64,000 nucleotides of DNA from Mermis nigrescens (Eukaryota > Nematoda > Enoplea > Mermithida > Mermithidae), in the NCBI GenBank assembly GCA_036768485.1, contig JAVLUZ010000154.1, positions 2,500,529 through 2,564,528 of the forward strand, in the 5' to 3' direction. How positions within the stretch are numbered: the first letter of the stretch is position 1; each line of letters begins with the position of its first letter. A program made the translations under genes and the position numbers. Below are positions 11,592 through 24,294 of the stretch, in pieces. The notes beneath the pieces are model-generated. The model did not search any database, had not been told where the DNA came from, and saw only the letters and a list, made by a program, of their open reading frames with translations.

Positions 11592-11833
11592 CTCAGTCTC
11601 GAGGTCGACCTTGCGTCGAATCAGCAACTTGACCACGTCACAGTGGCCATTCTGAGCTGCGGCCTGAAGCGCCGTGTGGCCGGCAAAAATGCCGTTCGGG
11701 TCGACGTCCGATCGCCGCAACAAATCGTCGCATTTGGACGCGTCACCATTTGCCGCAGCTTTAACCAACTCCTCGCTGACGTCGCCGCTGATATGCGTCT
11801 CGAATAGCTTTTTTAATAGAACCGACAAATGCT
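11592..11833 (-). CDS. mib1: mib1 exon 10: start of ankyrin block
   Basis: Acceptor TTTTTTGCAG, phase 1 join giving [18 protein letters not shown]. Ankyrin repeats begin with [45 protein letters not shown] and RRKVDLETE. Donor GTGCCT, phase 0. Local GC is higher than in the surrounding introns, typical of conserved coding sequence here. A long open frame on the opposite strand is a shadow. Confidence 0.96.
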
Positions 11834-11947
11834 CTGCAAAAAATAATAAAACAGTCTATTTCTTAGACTGATTACATATGCACACGGGGGGTATGGAGGT
11901 CGCCCTACCATGACTTTTGTAAAGTATACCCCCTCAGGCCATTTCGG

Positions 11948-12110
11948 CAGGCACGTATCTTTTGGGGGAATGAGGGGGTCGAACCCCCAAAATTCGGAAA
12001 AATAGGACTTTTTAAACGTTATTTTGTGCTATTTTTGGCCTTCTTGGGCTTAGTACCCCCAAAATTGGTGTTGCCCCCCTCAAAAAATAGGACGGCTAGC
12101 TACGTGCCTG
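11948..12110. mobile_element. A-family hAT-like MITE, copy 4
   Basis: 163 bp, TIR CAGGCACGTA, duplication CATTTCGG/CATTTTGG (7 of 8). It seems to sit inside a larger element of about 11884-12466 bounded by ATATGCACACGG and GTGCATGTATAT. Confidence 0.88.
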
Positions 12111-12469
12111 CATTTTGGAACAAAGCCTATTCCTCTAACCATGAAAAAGCGTCTATCAACGTCTAAAAGTACAATTTTAAGTACATTTACACATTTTTTC
12201 AGGGCAGTATAAATTGTTCGATTTATTCATCCAGACACTTTGTTCCACTATTTCGTATATAATTTGATGGTACGGGTAATTTCTTCGACCTTATTTCATT
12301 TATTTTCATGCAAATTTAACTACCAATACTAATCAAAAGTAAAATACAACGAATTTAGTATCAAAACCTGATATTATTTAACAAACTAATTAGTCATTTG
12401 ACCGCCCCCCTCGGAAACTCGGTTTAACCCCTCCCAGAACTTTTGACGTTGTGCATGTATATGTATGTA

Positions 12470-13190
12470 TATGAGACTGATGATAAATCAGTTTTGGTTA
12501 AAAAGACGGAAAGCGCATCAAACGTTATATTGTAGTTCATTTTCAAACTAGTGTATGGATTCCCTCGTTGGCCAGCAGTGCTTATCACTGACAGATCCGA
12601 TTTCCCTCTTGATAGTCACACATATAAATGCATACATATGTGCACATTTTCAAACCAATATCTTTAAAAAATTGCCGAAAAGTAAAAAAGCTAATCAAAA
12701 ATCGAAAAACATCATCCATCTGTCGGTTACAGCAAAACGCAGATATTACATAAGTCAAAAAATGAAACTTGGCACAAAGTAACATGTTTAGTTAAAGCCA
12801 CCTGACCTGCCCGGCAAACGTATGCCATGTTCTATGCATACCCACCCAAGCTATTTTATTAATACAGCCAAGTTTCTAAAAGCGATCACGCGCAGAATTT
12901 GAGGGTAATCTAAGATTTGAGGGCGGGGGCGGATGACCTTTCGTGGGAATCCTTCAAACCCTCCTAAATGAATAGAGGGAAGGCAGTTTTTTATTTTGAT
13001 TCATGCAGATGAACGATCCGTTGCACAATTCGAAAATGTTCTCCTCCTTGCATTACTGCGACTGAAAATTTTAGAAATGGAGTAGCCATTGTTTAGAATG
13101 CAACGAGCTGTGCTTCTGTGCAATGGAATTAACTTTCTTTTGCCTAAATATATTAATGAGGGGCGTGCAAAGTAAAAAAGCCCTGAGGTA
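12470..13190. other. Intron 9 sequence without recognised features
   Basis: AT-rich sequence between two MITEs. No exon-like homology, long open frame or clear inverted repeat was seen. Confidence 0.6.
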
Positions 13191-13359
13191 CAGGCACGTA
13201 TCTCTAGTGGAAATGGGGGGTTCGGACCCCCTCAAATCCCAAATTCAGAAAAATCGGAAAAATATGTACGTTATTTTGTGCTATTTTTGGCTTTTTGGGC
13301 TTAGTCCCCACGAAATTGGTGTTGGTCCCCCCGAAACAGGACGGCCAGCTACGTGCCTG
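13191..13359. mobile_element. A-family hAT-like MITE, copy 5
   Basis: 169 bp, TIR CAGGCACGTA, duplication CTGAGGTA/CTGAGCTA (7 of 8). Confidence 0.9.
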
Positions 13360-13862
13360 CTGAGCTAAGGTTACGAGTATTCCATACCATTAACGTTATT
13401 ATGTAGGTACACAAGTAAAGCAGCGAGCAAGTTTAGAAGACTTAGAAATGTCGTATTCTATTGATCCTACCTTATAAGACTGCGCTTAAAAATAACGGTA
13501 ATACAGTGTGAAAATCAGTCGAAAGTACAAGTTCATACATAATTGCATACATTTACACAATATATGTACAGTCGTGCGTCTGTATGCATGTATTTTCTGC
13601 AATTTGATTATCAGAAGGCTTAGTTCAAATTAAAAGAATATAACTCGTGAAAATAGCATACTTCGATCAAATTGAATCGCAAATTTGAGCAAAATTATGA
13701 TTTACATTCATAAGTTCATTCTGATAATTATTATACATATGAGACTGCATACCTCCTAAAAGCAGCATGAGACTTTTTGGCAGCCGACTTTTATTTAATT
13801 AGCAAGACTGAACGCTACGAAGTTTTATACTTATTTTCTGATTTTATACGCAAGCGACTAAC

Positions 13863-14007
13863 CGCCAGATGCAGAAGGATTTAAAGAGCCTTTTCCAGAA
13901 ATTTTAACGACCGCTGCGGAATTGTATGTCCAAGCCGTGCCGCAAACATCGACCTTTAAATCGCCGTCGTGATAAATCTGCTGAACGCGACCAATTTTTC
14001 CCAATGT
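13863..14007 (-). CDS. mib1: mib1 exon 9: end of REP 2
   Basis: Acceptor TTCTGTTGCAG. Reads [36 protein letters not shown], then a Ser/Gly tail [11 protein letters not shown]. Ends in phase 1 at G|GTTAGT. The LGK.GRVQQIY and CGT.WTYN motifs are specific to MIB1-type REP domains. Confidence 0.95.
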
Positions 14008-14137
14008 CTGCAACAGAAATTTCTATGTAAATTTGATTTCCGAGACTAAGAATTTATAATTCAAAAGAGGCAGATAATTTCTTAATAAGAATCAATAAAA
14101 AATGAACTTTGCTTCCTGATTTTATTATTATATTAAT

Positions 14138-14521
14138 CATACATGATCTTGATGTTCACCATCCCAGAAATTTTTTAACCCATCCCAGAATTGACAATTT
14201 TTCGGAAGTTTCCAAACATTTTCTGAAAATTCGCAGAAAATGTGCTTTTTAAAGCGTTTTTAGCTATCTCTTTGCTCCAGAGTGTCAAATTTCGGCGCTT
14301 CGAGCCATTTACTCATGTTTTGACCATATGTATTGTGTTCAATTCATTTAAATTTTTAAAAATTTTTTTCGATATTTTTTAAATGTTCTTATGCTCTAGA
14401 AAGATAGAGCATCGTCAGAAACGCCGGAAAACGATGTTTCTGACGCGTACCCACCATTTTTGGCACAAAAAAGGCACTTTAGGATTTCACCCCCCCAGAA
14501 TTCTCAAGCTGTGCATGTATG
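14138..14521. mobile_element. B-family hAT-like MITE
   Basis: 384 bp, CATACATGATCTTG to AGCTGTGCATGTATG, perfect duplication ATATTAAT. It nearly fills the 610-nt intron 8 of mib1. Confidence 0.9.
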
Positions 14522-14617
14522 ATATTAATCACTATTTTAATATTGATTATCATTCAATTTATTATGTACGTAAAACATACCAAGGCATTCATATTCATAT
14601 TTTTATGTATAACTTAC

Positions 14618-14808
14618 GGGTAACATGGCGTCGGCCCATTCACCGTGTCCACGTTGCAAACTTTGAATCTGTTCCAAGTCAGTGACGATTTGTACAAAGT
14701 CGCCGATGACGTAAGACGAAGACGACGGCGTTAACAATGACGGCGGAGACGCAGCGCCAGCGACAAGGCTGCTGTCGTTCAAGCCGCGGCGATGATTTGC
14801 TAATGACG
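14618..14808 (-). CDS. mib1: mib1 exon 8: linker and second REP repeat start
   Basis: Reads a Ser/Pro-rich linker ([15 protein letters not shown] and onward) and then the second REP repeat: [30 protein letters not shown]. Donor is CCC|GTAAGT, phase 0. Acceptor GCATAG at 14809-14810 is chosen for its better pyrimidine tract. A second in-phase acceptor 9 nt downstream (CATTAG) could give an isoform three residues shorter. Confidence 0.92.
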
Positions 14809-14875
14809 CTATGCGTTAAAAAATGACATATACGTACATATGTAAATACACAAGGCGGTATTCAGGAGTGAAAAC

Positions 14876-15625
14876 CAGTGTTTTTCGTATAAGATCCATT
14901 TGTACATACATGTACATACAAGTCTTTTAACATTTTGTACAAACAAATTTTAGAATACTATATGGTACAGTAGCGATTTTTGTGTGGTAAAAACATAGTT
15001 GTTCGACTTTTGGTAGTGTATTTTAGCTAATTTCTGGGTTTATGACGCTAAAAATTACTAAAAATTATCTGAAAACGGCGCGAAGCGCCGAAAAATATTG
15101 ACATTTTTCCATTCTAAATGCAAATTCTGCCATTTTAAAGATATATAGGACAAATAATTTATCAGTTCGGCGCGAAGCGCCGAAAATTTTGGGAATTTTA
15201 CACCTTTTTACAGTTTTTGTCTTCCTAAAAATCTTTGTACATTTTGTACACACAAAATTTTTGGGTACTATAATATGGTACAGCAGCGATTTTAGTATCG
15301 TAAAAACAGAGTTCTTCGACTTTTCATAGTGTGTTTTAGCTAATTTCTGGGTCTCTAAGGGCAAAAATCACTAAGAATCGTCTTAAAACGGCGCGAAGCG
15401 CCGAAAAATTTGACATTTTTACTTTTGAAATGCAATTTCTGCCATTATAAAGATATATAGAACACACAATTACTCATTTCGGCGCGAAGCGCCAAAATTT
15501 TTTCGAATTATAGACCTTTTTTGCAATTTTTGTCTTCCCAAAAATCTTTGTACATGTACAAAGACGGTCCCGAAAAGTCTTTGTACATCGGGAAAAATCT
15601 TTGCCGAATACAAAAAAAAACCGTG
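14876..15625. mobile_element. E-family MITE with internal duplication
   Basis: Begins CAGTGTTTTTCGTA, ends ACAAAAAAAAACCGTG, duplication GTGAAAAC/GTGAGAAC. It is about 300 bp longer than other copies because the central block with the GGCGCGAAGCGCC motifs is present twice. Left end is 68 nt upstream of the exon 8 acceptor. Confidence 0.85.
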
Positions 15626-16582
15626 GTGAGAACATAAGCTAATCTTATCGAAATTTTTTGAGACAAGTTGCATTCGACAGATAAAAATATGGTTGTTTTG
15701 ACTGTGCAAAAAATTTTGGGTACTTAACAGTCGTCCGTGCGCTATTGCGATTTGTTTACACCTTACTTCAATATTGTTTAAACCCCATTGTTTCTGCATT
15801 GCGTATTATTACAAAGTAGTTGGTACCTCTTTATGGCAATGTCTTCAGTTGAAAAAAATAATAGCACATTGGCTGAACTCTAGAGTGGGTCCTGCAAATT
15901 TGCAATATATCGTCAGAAGGGTAAGCGAATTGATGATTTAACCAAACAAGCTTTTGGGATTTAAATAATATCGAGGTAGGGTGTAAGCAAATGACCGAAG
16001 CGGTCGAACCGTTTATACAATTTTTTAACGATTTGAACAAGGACATTTTCATGTATTTAATGACATTGGACTTAAAATTTTATATCCATTGTTACCGAAG
16101 TTAGGGCAGGTAACGTTTGGTGTAGCCTTTTTTGGCCTACCCCGTATAAAATTTTACGAGAATCTACTATATATTTTTGAAAGTTTGTTTGTTGTGTATG
16201 TATGTATGTTCGTATGTTTGTGCCGGGTTGGCTCCGGCCCAATGAAATTTGGTGGGCTGATATTTTGGGCCGAGGTCGGTCCAATGGGGAAGGAGCCGTA
16301 GCGATCTTGAAATTTCGACAAACGCACCCATTGGCCCTGGGCAGGGAGGGAGCAGGGTTTGGCCCCTGTGCTATAAGCCTCCACGATTTCGGGAGATGGC
16401 CGATTTTTTGCTATTTTTTTCAAAAATTAGTTTATACTGTTTGTATAGGGATACCCCGGCCAAGAGGAGCATGCCTGGCGACACTATGTACATTGTTATA
16501 TGTTATAGCATTGGTCGGCACTGTGAAACATCAAAATACGGGTTTAACCAAATGATGCTATAACATAGGCAATTTTATAAGA

Positions 16583-16905
16583 TAGGCATGGTATGAGATA
16601 CTATGTGCAACAAGATAAGCAATGCTATAAGATAGGACGTGATATAAGATACTCTGTGCTACAGGATAGGCAATACTATAAGATAGGACGTGATATAAGA
16701 CACCCCGTGCTACAAGATAGGCAATGCTATAAGATAGAACGTTATAAAAGATACCCCGTGCTACAAGATAGGCAATGCTATAAGATAGGAAGTGATATAA
16801 GATACCCCGAGCTGCAAGATAGGCAATGTTATAAGATAGTATGGGATATAAGATACCCTGTGCTACGAGATAGGCAATGCTATAAGATAGGTTTGGTATA
16901 GATAC
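16583..16905 (+). repeat. 51-bp tandem repeat, about 6 copies
   Basis: Unit contains GATAGGCAATGCTATAAGAT and GATATAAGATACCCCGTGCT. As 51 is a multiple of three, it keeps a frame open and yields a 17-residue repeat (CYKIGRDIRYPVLQDRQ); I treat this as a by-product. Confidence 0.93.
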
Positions 16906-17004
16906 CCTGTCTGTGCCATAACATGCAGTGATATAAGATAGGAGATACCATCAGCTATAACATATCACGTGATATATGACACCCTTTGCTACAACAAACA
17001 AAAA

Positions 17005-17420
17005 ATTTTTAAAACATCAAAAATATGGTTTGACCGAAAAATTTTTCAAAACATCCTAAAACATCAAAAATATGGTTTGACGAAAAAAATTTTCCAAAAC
17101 ATCCCAAAACATCAAAAATATGGGTTTGATTAAAAAAATTTTCCAAAACATCCTAAAACATCAAAAATATGGTTTGACGAAAAAAATTTTCCAAAACATC
17201 CCAAAACATCAACAATATGGGTTTTATTAAAAAAATTTCCAGAACACCCCAGAACATCAAAAATATGATTATGGCTAAACAATTTTCAAAACCATTCTGT
17301 AACGTCAAAAATATGGATTTGATCAAAAAAAATGGTTGACAAAAGACATTTTAAAAAAATCCAAAAATAAAATATGGTTTGTACCAACAATTTTTTTAGA
17401 AATATCCCAAAAACATCAAA
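17005..17420 (+). repeat. 48-50-bp tandem repeat, about 8 decaying copies
   Basis: Unit built on CATCAAAAATATGGTTTGA, a poly(A) run, TTTTCC and AAAACATCC. Copies become less similar toward the right. Confidence 0.88.
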
Positions 17421-17577
17421 AGTCTTGAAAAATAAAAAATACAAGAGACATATTAATTCCATATAGCTATCAGGCCTAAGTTCAGCCCGGGCAACGCCGG
17501 GCAGCTCAACTAGTTATGCTTATAGTTATGCCGTCAAATTATTTGCCATCCAAAGCAAAACATGTATTAGCCTGCGC

Positions 17578-17725
<148 letters not shown>

Positions 17726-17732
17726 GTGGATA

Positions 17733-18725
<993 letters not shown>

Positions 18726-19630
18726 TTCCTGGCGAGTGCGAAATTTGTGTCCCCCCTCACAGCCACTAACGGCACACATCTGAGAGGTGCAGTTTTTTTA
18801 AAAGGTAGATAATTTTTTTTAATGTTTCCCTAATTAGTAGGTTAGTTACGAATCTGGTCTTAAAATTTCTTTACGCTCATTGGTTGTTGCACAGGAGTGT
18901 AAATTAGATGGTTTTTTAGTGTTTTCATGTGCACGAGCATATCTAGCTCAGTTTTACATTCTATGCAGTCTGATTGGTTTCAAAAGGTAGACGGTCATAA
19001 AATCTAGGAGAAACTTTTATTTATTTTTCTTAGAAAGTAATATTTTCGAATTTAGAGGCGGTTTATTGTAAAGAGTCTGAGACAAAAAATATTTTTCCCT
19101 GCCATATTCTCCACTTAGTAGAAAGAACGTGGTAACTGCCTTTAAAATCTGCCTCGTCTTAAGCGCTACACGTCAAATTTTATTTGTTTCCTACCTGCAA
19201 TCAATATTGCGTTATTAGTGCTGGTGTAAACTTTACACTGAAAAATTTTTTTTCCGCCCAAGAGCGTCGTGGATGATGAATTTTTTTTAAATGTCCTCTG
19301 TGAGGTCAGAATAGCGAGATCTGACCTACAAACTTTTCTACAATCAATACACAGTACCAGGGGTTTAAACTTTACACTCCTAGTTGGATGAGTAAAAAAC
19401 AGATTTTGTCGAGATTTCTCTGCCAACTTTTTCGGTTATGAGTTAAGATAATTCAAGTAGATAAATATAAAGTAACTTTTTAAGGGCTACACGTCGAAGC
19501 AAACCGCGTTCAAAAAACGTAATATTGAGTTGTTTATGGGAGTGTAAAGTTCGAAATCTGAGGTGTAAAATAGGCGAAAAACAGGTTTTTTCGTATTCAA
19601 TTGGTAAATCATATCAAATATTTTGCGGAA

Positions 19631-19943
19631 CATAAGTTTGGCACATACAAACGTACTACAATCAAAGGGCTACAAACTGGCCCAAACCGAATTCATTTAC
19701 ACTCCAATGGGGCGATCGGTTCAGATTTTTAAAGTTTACAATGTGGTGGACAGTGAAAAATACGTGTTTGTCCATATTTTTGTTCGCCAACCCTTAAAAG
19801 TACTTTATTTTTATCCTATTCGACCTCTCCCGACTTTTTCACTTCATATTTTTCTGAACAGAGAAAGTGGAGTGTAAATAAATTCGGTTTGGAGCCAGTT
19901 TGTAGCCCTACGATTGTAGCACGTTTGTATGTGCCAAACTTAT
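19631..19943. repeat. Foldback with about 76-bp inverted arms
   Basis: Arms 19631-19707 and 19868-19943 are inverted copies (GTTTGGCACATACAAACGT / ACGTTTGTATGTGCCAAAC). The area 18890-21330 also has several scattered GTGTAAAGTTTACACTG-like palindromes, suggesting one old inverted-repeat element. Confidence 0.8.
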
Positions 19944-21029
19944 GTCTGTAAACTTTACACTGAAAAAAATTTTTCGGGGAAAAAAAAATCGGTTTGGGTT
20001 TTTTTTTGAAGCGAGATGAAAAAAACCGATTGATTGCCCCAGATGTACATTCTTGTGCTCAATTTCCATACGCACGTACACGACCGTTAAGCGCAACGCT
20101 TTAGCGAGCCGCCGGGACCACCTTCCCCTAAAAATTATCATATTTTTCATTCCTTTCCCACACATATTTTCTATCAAAATCCGGGATAGGAAAATGGGCA
20201 CTCGAGCTTAATGCGACTTGAGTACGAATTGGTATGTGTGTTATCATATCTAACGTGTGTTAAAAGATCATATGTGTGTGTCTCATATTTGTGCCTGTCT
20301 CGTTTGTACATACCTTAACCGTAAGCTTTTGCCCATAGGCCTATTGTCGTATTCATAGATCCTTTTCATATCTCTTGGTTCGTGTTGTTCGTCAGTTAAA
20401 ACTGAAAACTGCGTGCCAGCGCAGTTTTGACGCACTTTAAGATTTTACATTTTACAATTAGTTTTTGAGCCTGAGAGCCTCTCCGCCAGCTTCCGCGCTG
20501 AGCGTATCTATTTTTCTTTTCGTCGCCGTATGTGAGCAGACTCCGTACGTGCCTTTTTTATCTGCTTGGCTGCAAAACTCGTCTGTTAGTTTTCCTGCGT
20601 AGTGTGCACGCTTCTTTTCGCCGTACGCTTTGTTTTTAATCATTCGTGTTTGTGCGAATTGGCATCAGTTGTATGCCTTTGGCAGGGCTTTGTGCCCTTG
20701 TTTAATTACATTGTTTGATTTTACCCGATTAGCGTAACACGACGGTCAGCAGCATGTATCCTCCATGCTGTCGCTTTTTAATTGCTTCATAATTTTTCTG
20801 TCCAAAAATATTGTAAAAATTAATTATTTAATTAACGATGCTGGGCTTGGTTGAATTTCCGTGCTGTTGAATTCTGTCCTTGTGCTACACTATACTTAGG
20901 AACCCTTAATATTTTCAAGCACCGGAATTCGGTCCAAAACAAGTTAAATAATAATCTTTTTGAGCCCTCAATTAGGTTTCCAGGGAACTTACTTTAATTA
21001 GGTACTTAATCTCAAAGGGGTTAAGTAAG

Positions 21030-21164
21030 TAAGTTTCACTAGGTGCGTGCGTAGAGGGACGGGCTACCTTGAATAGGCCGGGCCGCTTACCCCCGAATCG
21101 CCGGCTGGTGATCGACCTCCTAAAAGGGCGAGAACCCCCGTGTGAGCGCGCAAGCCAGGATTCG
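21030..21164 (-). mobile_element. 135-bp GC-rich insert flanked by 11-bp direct repeats
   Basis: Direct repeats GGTTAAGTAAG at 21019-21029 and 21165-21175. The insert is far more GC-rich than its surroundings. On the minus strand it begins CGAATCCTGGCTTGCGCGC and has weak A-box-like and B-box-like stretches (TGGCTTGCGCG, GGTCGATCACC). It is probably a retroposed small RNA or SINE head; the parent RNA is not recognised. Confidence 0.5.
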
Positions 21165-21455
21165 GGTTAAGTAAGCGAAGTGAACGCAGCTTGAGTCTAC
21201 GTTAACACATCTGATATTTATTTGTCTTTGGGCCATTGTGGAGACTTAATTTTCATAAATGTTGATCGTAATATCAGAATTACGAATCCGACTGAAATTT
21301 TCTTTAAACTCTGTGGTTGTGTAAAGTTTACACTGCCTATTAACTCAACTCTTGTTCTAGAGCCTTGCGGAAGCTTAATTTTTCCAAAATGTTCTACGTA
21401 AAATCAGAATTGAGAATCTGACTATTAGTTTTCTCTACACCTAGTAGTTGTGTGA

Positions 21456-21727
21456 TAGGTGATAGGTGATGTAGCGGTGGTACCTCCTGTGAGACCCAAG
21501 CACGCAGGCTACAAGCCCATTGTGCTCCGCGGAATAGATTATCATCTCACCGAGTTATACCAGCAGTACCTCTTTAAGAGCCCTGCTGGATGGATACCAG
21601 CGGTATCACGTAAGTGTCCCGCTGGAAAAATTAACCGACTGCACGAAGAGAAGAACCCACAGTGCGTGGTTTCGAACCTCGTGCCCGCAACTGTAGTTAG
21701 AATCGTTAACCACTAAGCCACGGAGGC
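21456..21727 (-). mobile_element. tRNA-derived SINE with 13-bp target duplication
   Basis: 272 bp. Perfect duplication AGTAGTTGTGTGA at 21443-21455 and 21728-21740. Read on the minus strand, the head is GCCTCCGTGGCTTAGTGG with an A box and, about 40 nt on, the B box GAGGTTCGAAACC. A unique body follows, then a short tail of TCACCTA repeats. This is a classical LINE-mobilised SINE with an internal pol III promoter. Confidence 0.88.
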
Positions 21728-22026
21728 AGTAGTTGTGTGAAGTTTGCACTAATCATTTTGTTGTTAAAATGTAGTTTATACTACAAATTTATTTTACTTC
21801 CAAATCTGAGCGTTAGTGTTCCTTACATGATATTTGCGTAAAGTTAATGCTGAAAAACTTTGATCTGTTAAAACAATGTAAGGTTGTCTTGTTTGAAAAG
21901 GATAATGCTGATGTAAGAACAGTATTGTTTTCCGTGTTCTTGGACTGCTGTCATTATAATGGCATGTTACTGTATGTGCTTACTGACTGATGTACTCAAA
22001 TCATACTAATTAAAGGTGGGGTACTA

Positions 22027-22778
22027 GCAAAGAAAAATGCTCCGATGGAACAAAAAAGATGAATATACTTGGAATTGTGGATTATTAAGGATGTAAAGGA
22101 GGGTACTAGGAAAAATCTACCTAAAGTCGCAAAATCTGCTAAAAATCAGACTTTCTCTAAGCAACGCAAAAAATCGATGTATATTCTGCGGCCAACAGAT
22201 TAAAATAAATATTTAACCATAAAAATGATTGAAAAAGCAGCATGTTAGCTAGGCAGTAGCTATGGGAAATGATATTGAGTAAACTAACAGTCTTCTAAGC
22301 CAATTGAATGAAATAGCAAACATCGAAGACAATTGGGGACATGGTTGGTTAAAACAGTAGGAAACGCGTAAGTTGACTTGAAATAGACTAAATGTAGATA
22401 CACTAGCATGCCCGAAACGATTGTGTGCACTAATCAATCGGCCCCTGCTTTGCTTGCTATAATGCTCATAACAAAATAAAACAACTTTAAATACAATACC
22501 TCTTAGTTTTCTATCAATCAGGTGCCAGCAATTTAAAAAAGTAACCTTGATAGATTTCGTACACTCTTATCTGAAACTTCGAACATTATTTAAAAAAGAC
22601 ACTTTTTTAGAGGCCGCAGAATATACATTGCTTTTTGCGTTGCTTAGAGAAAGTCCGATTTTTAGCAGATTTTGCGACTTTAGGTAGATTTTTCCTAGTA
22701 CCCTCCTTTTACATCCTTAATAATCCACAATTCCAAGTATATTCATCTTTTTTGTTCCATCGGAGCATTTTTCTTTGC
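22027..22778. mobile_element. Foldback MITE with 167-bp terminal inverted repeats
   Basis: Arms 22027-22193 and 22612-22778 are equal in length and near-identical inverted copies (GCAAAGAAAAATGCTCCGAT at the outer end, ATATTCTGCGGCC at the inner end). The 418-bp centre is unrelated. Superfamily not determined. Confidence 0.88.
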
Positions 22779-22799
22779 ATGGGTATGTTCCATCGTCAT

Positions 22800-24280
22800 G
22801 GGTACAGACAGGGCTGAGAGAAGGTATTACCCGTGCCTAAAATTTAGGAAAAACGGGTACAGTAAGACGCTTCTGGAAAAATGCAAGGTTGAATAAGAAT
22901 TTTTAACCTAATTGTAGAAAAATTAAAGACAGTCAGCGATCAAATTTGTAATCAGCCCGGTCAGCTTACAGTAAAAATATTTTTAAAATTAAACGTTTAT
23001 TGTCATCACCATTACCATTTTAAAAATCCATTCTTTCCATTTTATTTCTGACCATACCATTTTACAATTTTAATACCATTCAAATACCATATGATAAGTG
23101 AAGTGATAAAAAAGTACTTACATGCACACGATTAAAAGCTCTGGGAGAGGGTAAACCAAGTTCGTCTGAGGGGCGGGGGAAGTAAATGAGCATTAATTAG
23201 TCGTCTTTTATTCTTCATGAATATTTATGCTCAAATTTGCATAAACACAATATAATAAAGGCAACGGAATGATCTGTTACATCAAATATATACAAAAAAA
23301 TAGAAGTGTCTGGGTGGATAAATTGAACCAACTACTACTCAAAAAATAAGTAATATGTACTTGAAATTACACTGTTAGACGTCATTTGACGCTTTTTAAT
23401 GGTTCAAGCAATCGGTGTTGGTCCAAAATGGCCTGAAAAGGGGTAGGGGATACCCATACCCCAGTGTGCATAAGTGAAAAAGTATGTCTTAACGACCATT
23501 TACTATTTGACCATTCCTGACTTTCAACCTCCTGTAATACGCCTACCTCGCCCCGCATTTGTTGTCGTATGTAAGATTATCTCTAAGATGAGCCAATAAC
23601 GAGCATAAATTTGAAGGTTCGAAATTTTGGGTGGATAGTCGGTCGCTTCTCAAGGGGAATGTCCGTCTATTCCATATTTCATGAGGATCAATTTCTCCTT
23701 TTCAGTCATGTTTGTCGTCTTGGCCGAAGAAGATTTGTAAGTTAAGATAATGTACGAAAAGATGGAAAAATTGCATGTCTTTGAAATAAAATCTTTAATT
23801 TTATCGGCGCTTCGCGCCAGAATTGAAGTAGTTTCCGTAACTGTGGCTCAAGCGCGGCCGAAAAATGAAAGCTTTCGATTTTAAAAGAAATTTTTTACTA
23901 CAAAAATTCGAATATGTGTAGAGAAAGTCGAAAATGTCGGAAAATGCGGTTTTTGCAAGGTATCCCGACGAATTTTCCGAGATATAGATTAATTTACGTT
24001 GGGTCCGCCCCCTTCCTTGGCCGAATCCTGGATACGGGCCTGTGTACACATATTAATGTATTAGTGCAAAACAGTGTTACCTAATTACGTACATATTTAC
24101 CGTAATCGTCGACGTCAATAAATAATATTAATAATAAACATATAAATATTTCATAATATAAATCATATAAATACTAACACAAATATAATATAAATAAATA
24201 GAAATAAATAAATACAAAAATATGGTATAAATAAATATTAATATTAAGATTAATACATTATTATAAAAAATACATTAAAT
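22800..24280. other. Intron 7 sequence, mostly unassigned
   Basis: AT-rich DNA with no exon-like homology. At about 23770-24042 there is a fragment ending CCTGGATACGGGCCTG that belongs to the family at 40531 and 44669. Confidence 0.55.
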
Positions 24281-24294
24281 AATTAATTATGTAC

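Larger units (their letters stand above)
16163..17513 (+). mobile_element. Non-autonomous Helitron
   Basis: Starts TCTACTATATA and ends with a GC hairpin (GCCCGGGCAACGCCGGGC) 8 nt before CTAG, inserted between A and T: the canonical Helitron layout. The 5' part has the GTATGTATGTTCG stretch common in animal Helitrons. There is no Rep/helicase gene; the body is two tandem arrays (16583-16905 and 17005-17420). Confidence 0.85.

Noticed and set aside
11400..11871. Plus-strand frames opposite mib1 exon 10
   Set aside because: Shadows of the conserved ankyrin exon on the minus strand.
16593..16901. 102-codon frame with 17-residue repeats
   Set aside because: The 51-bp tandem unit is a multiple of three and lies inside a Helitron; no other coding evidence.
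16583..17420. Regular repeats resembling a CRISPR array
   Set aside because: Units are contiguous without unique spacers, in eukaryotic DNA inside a Helitron.
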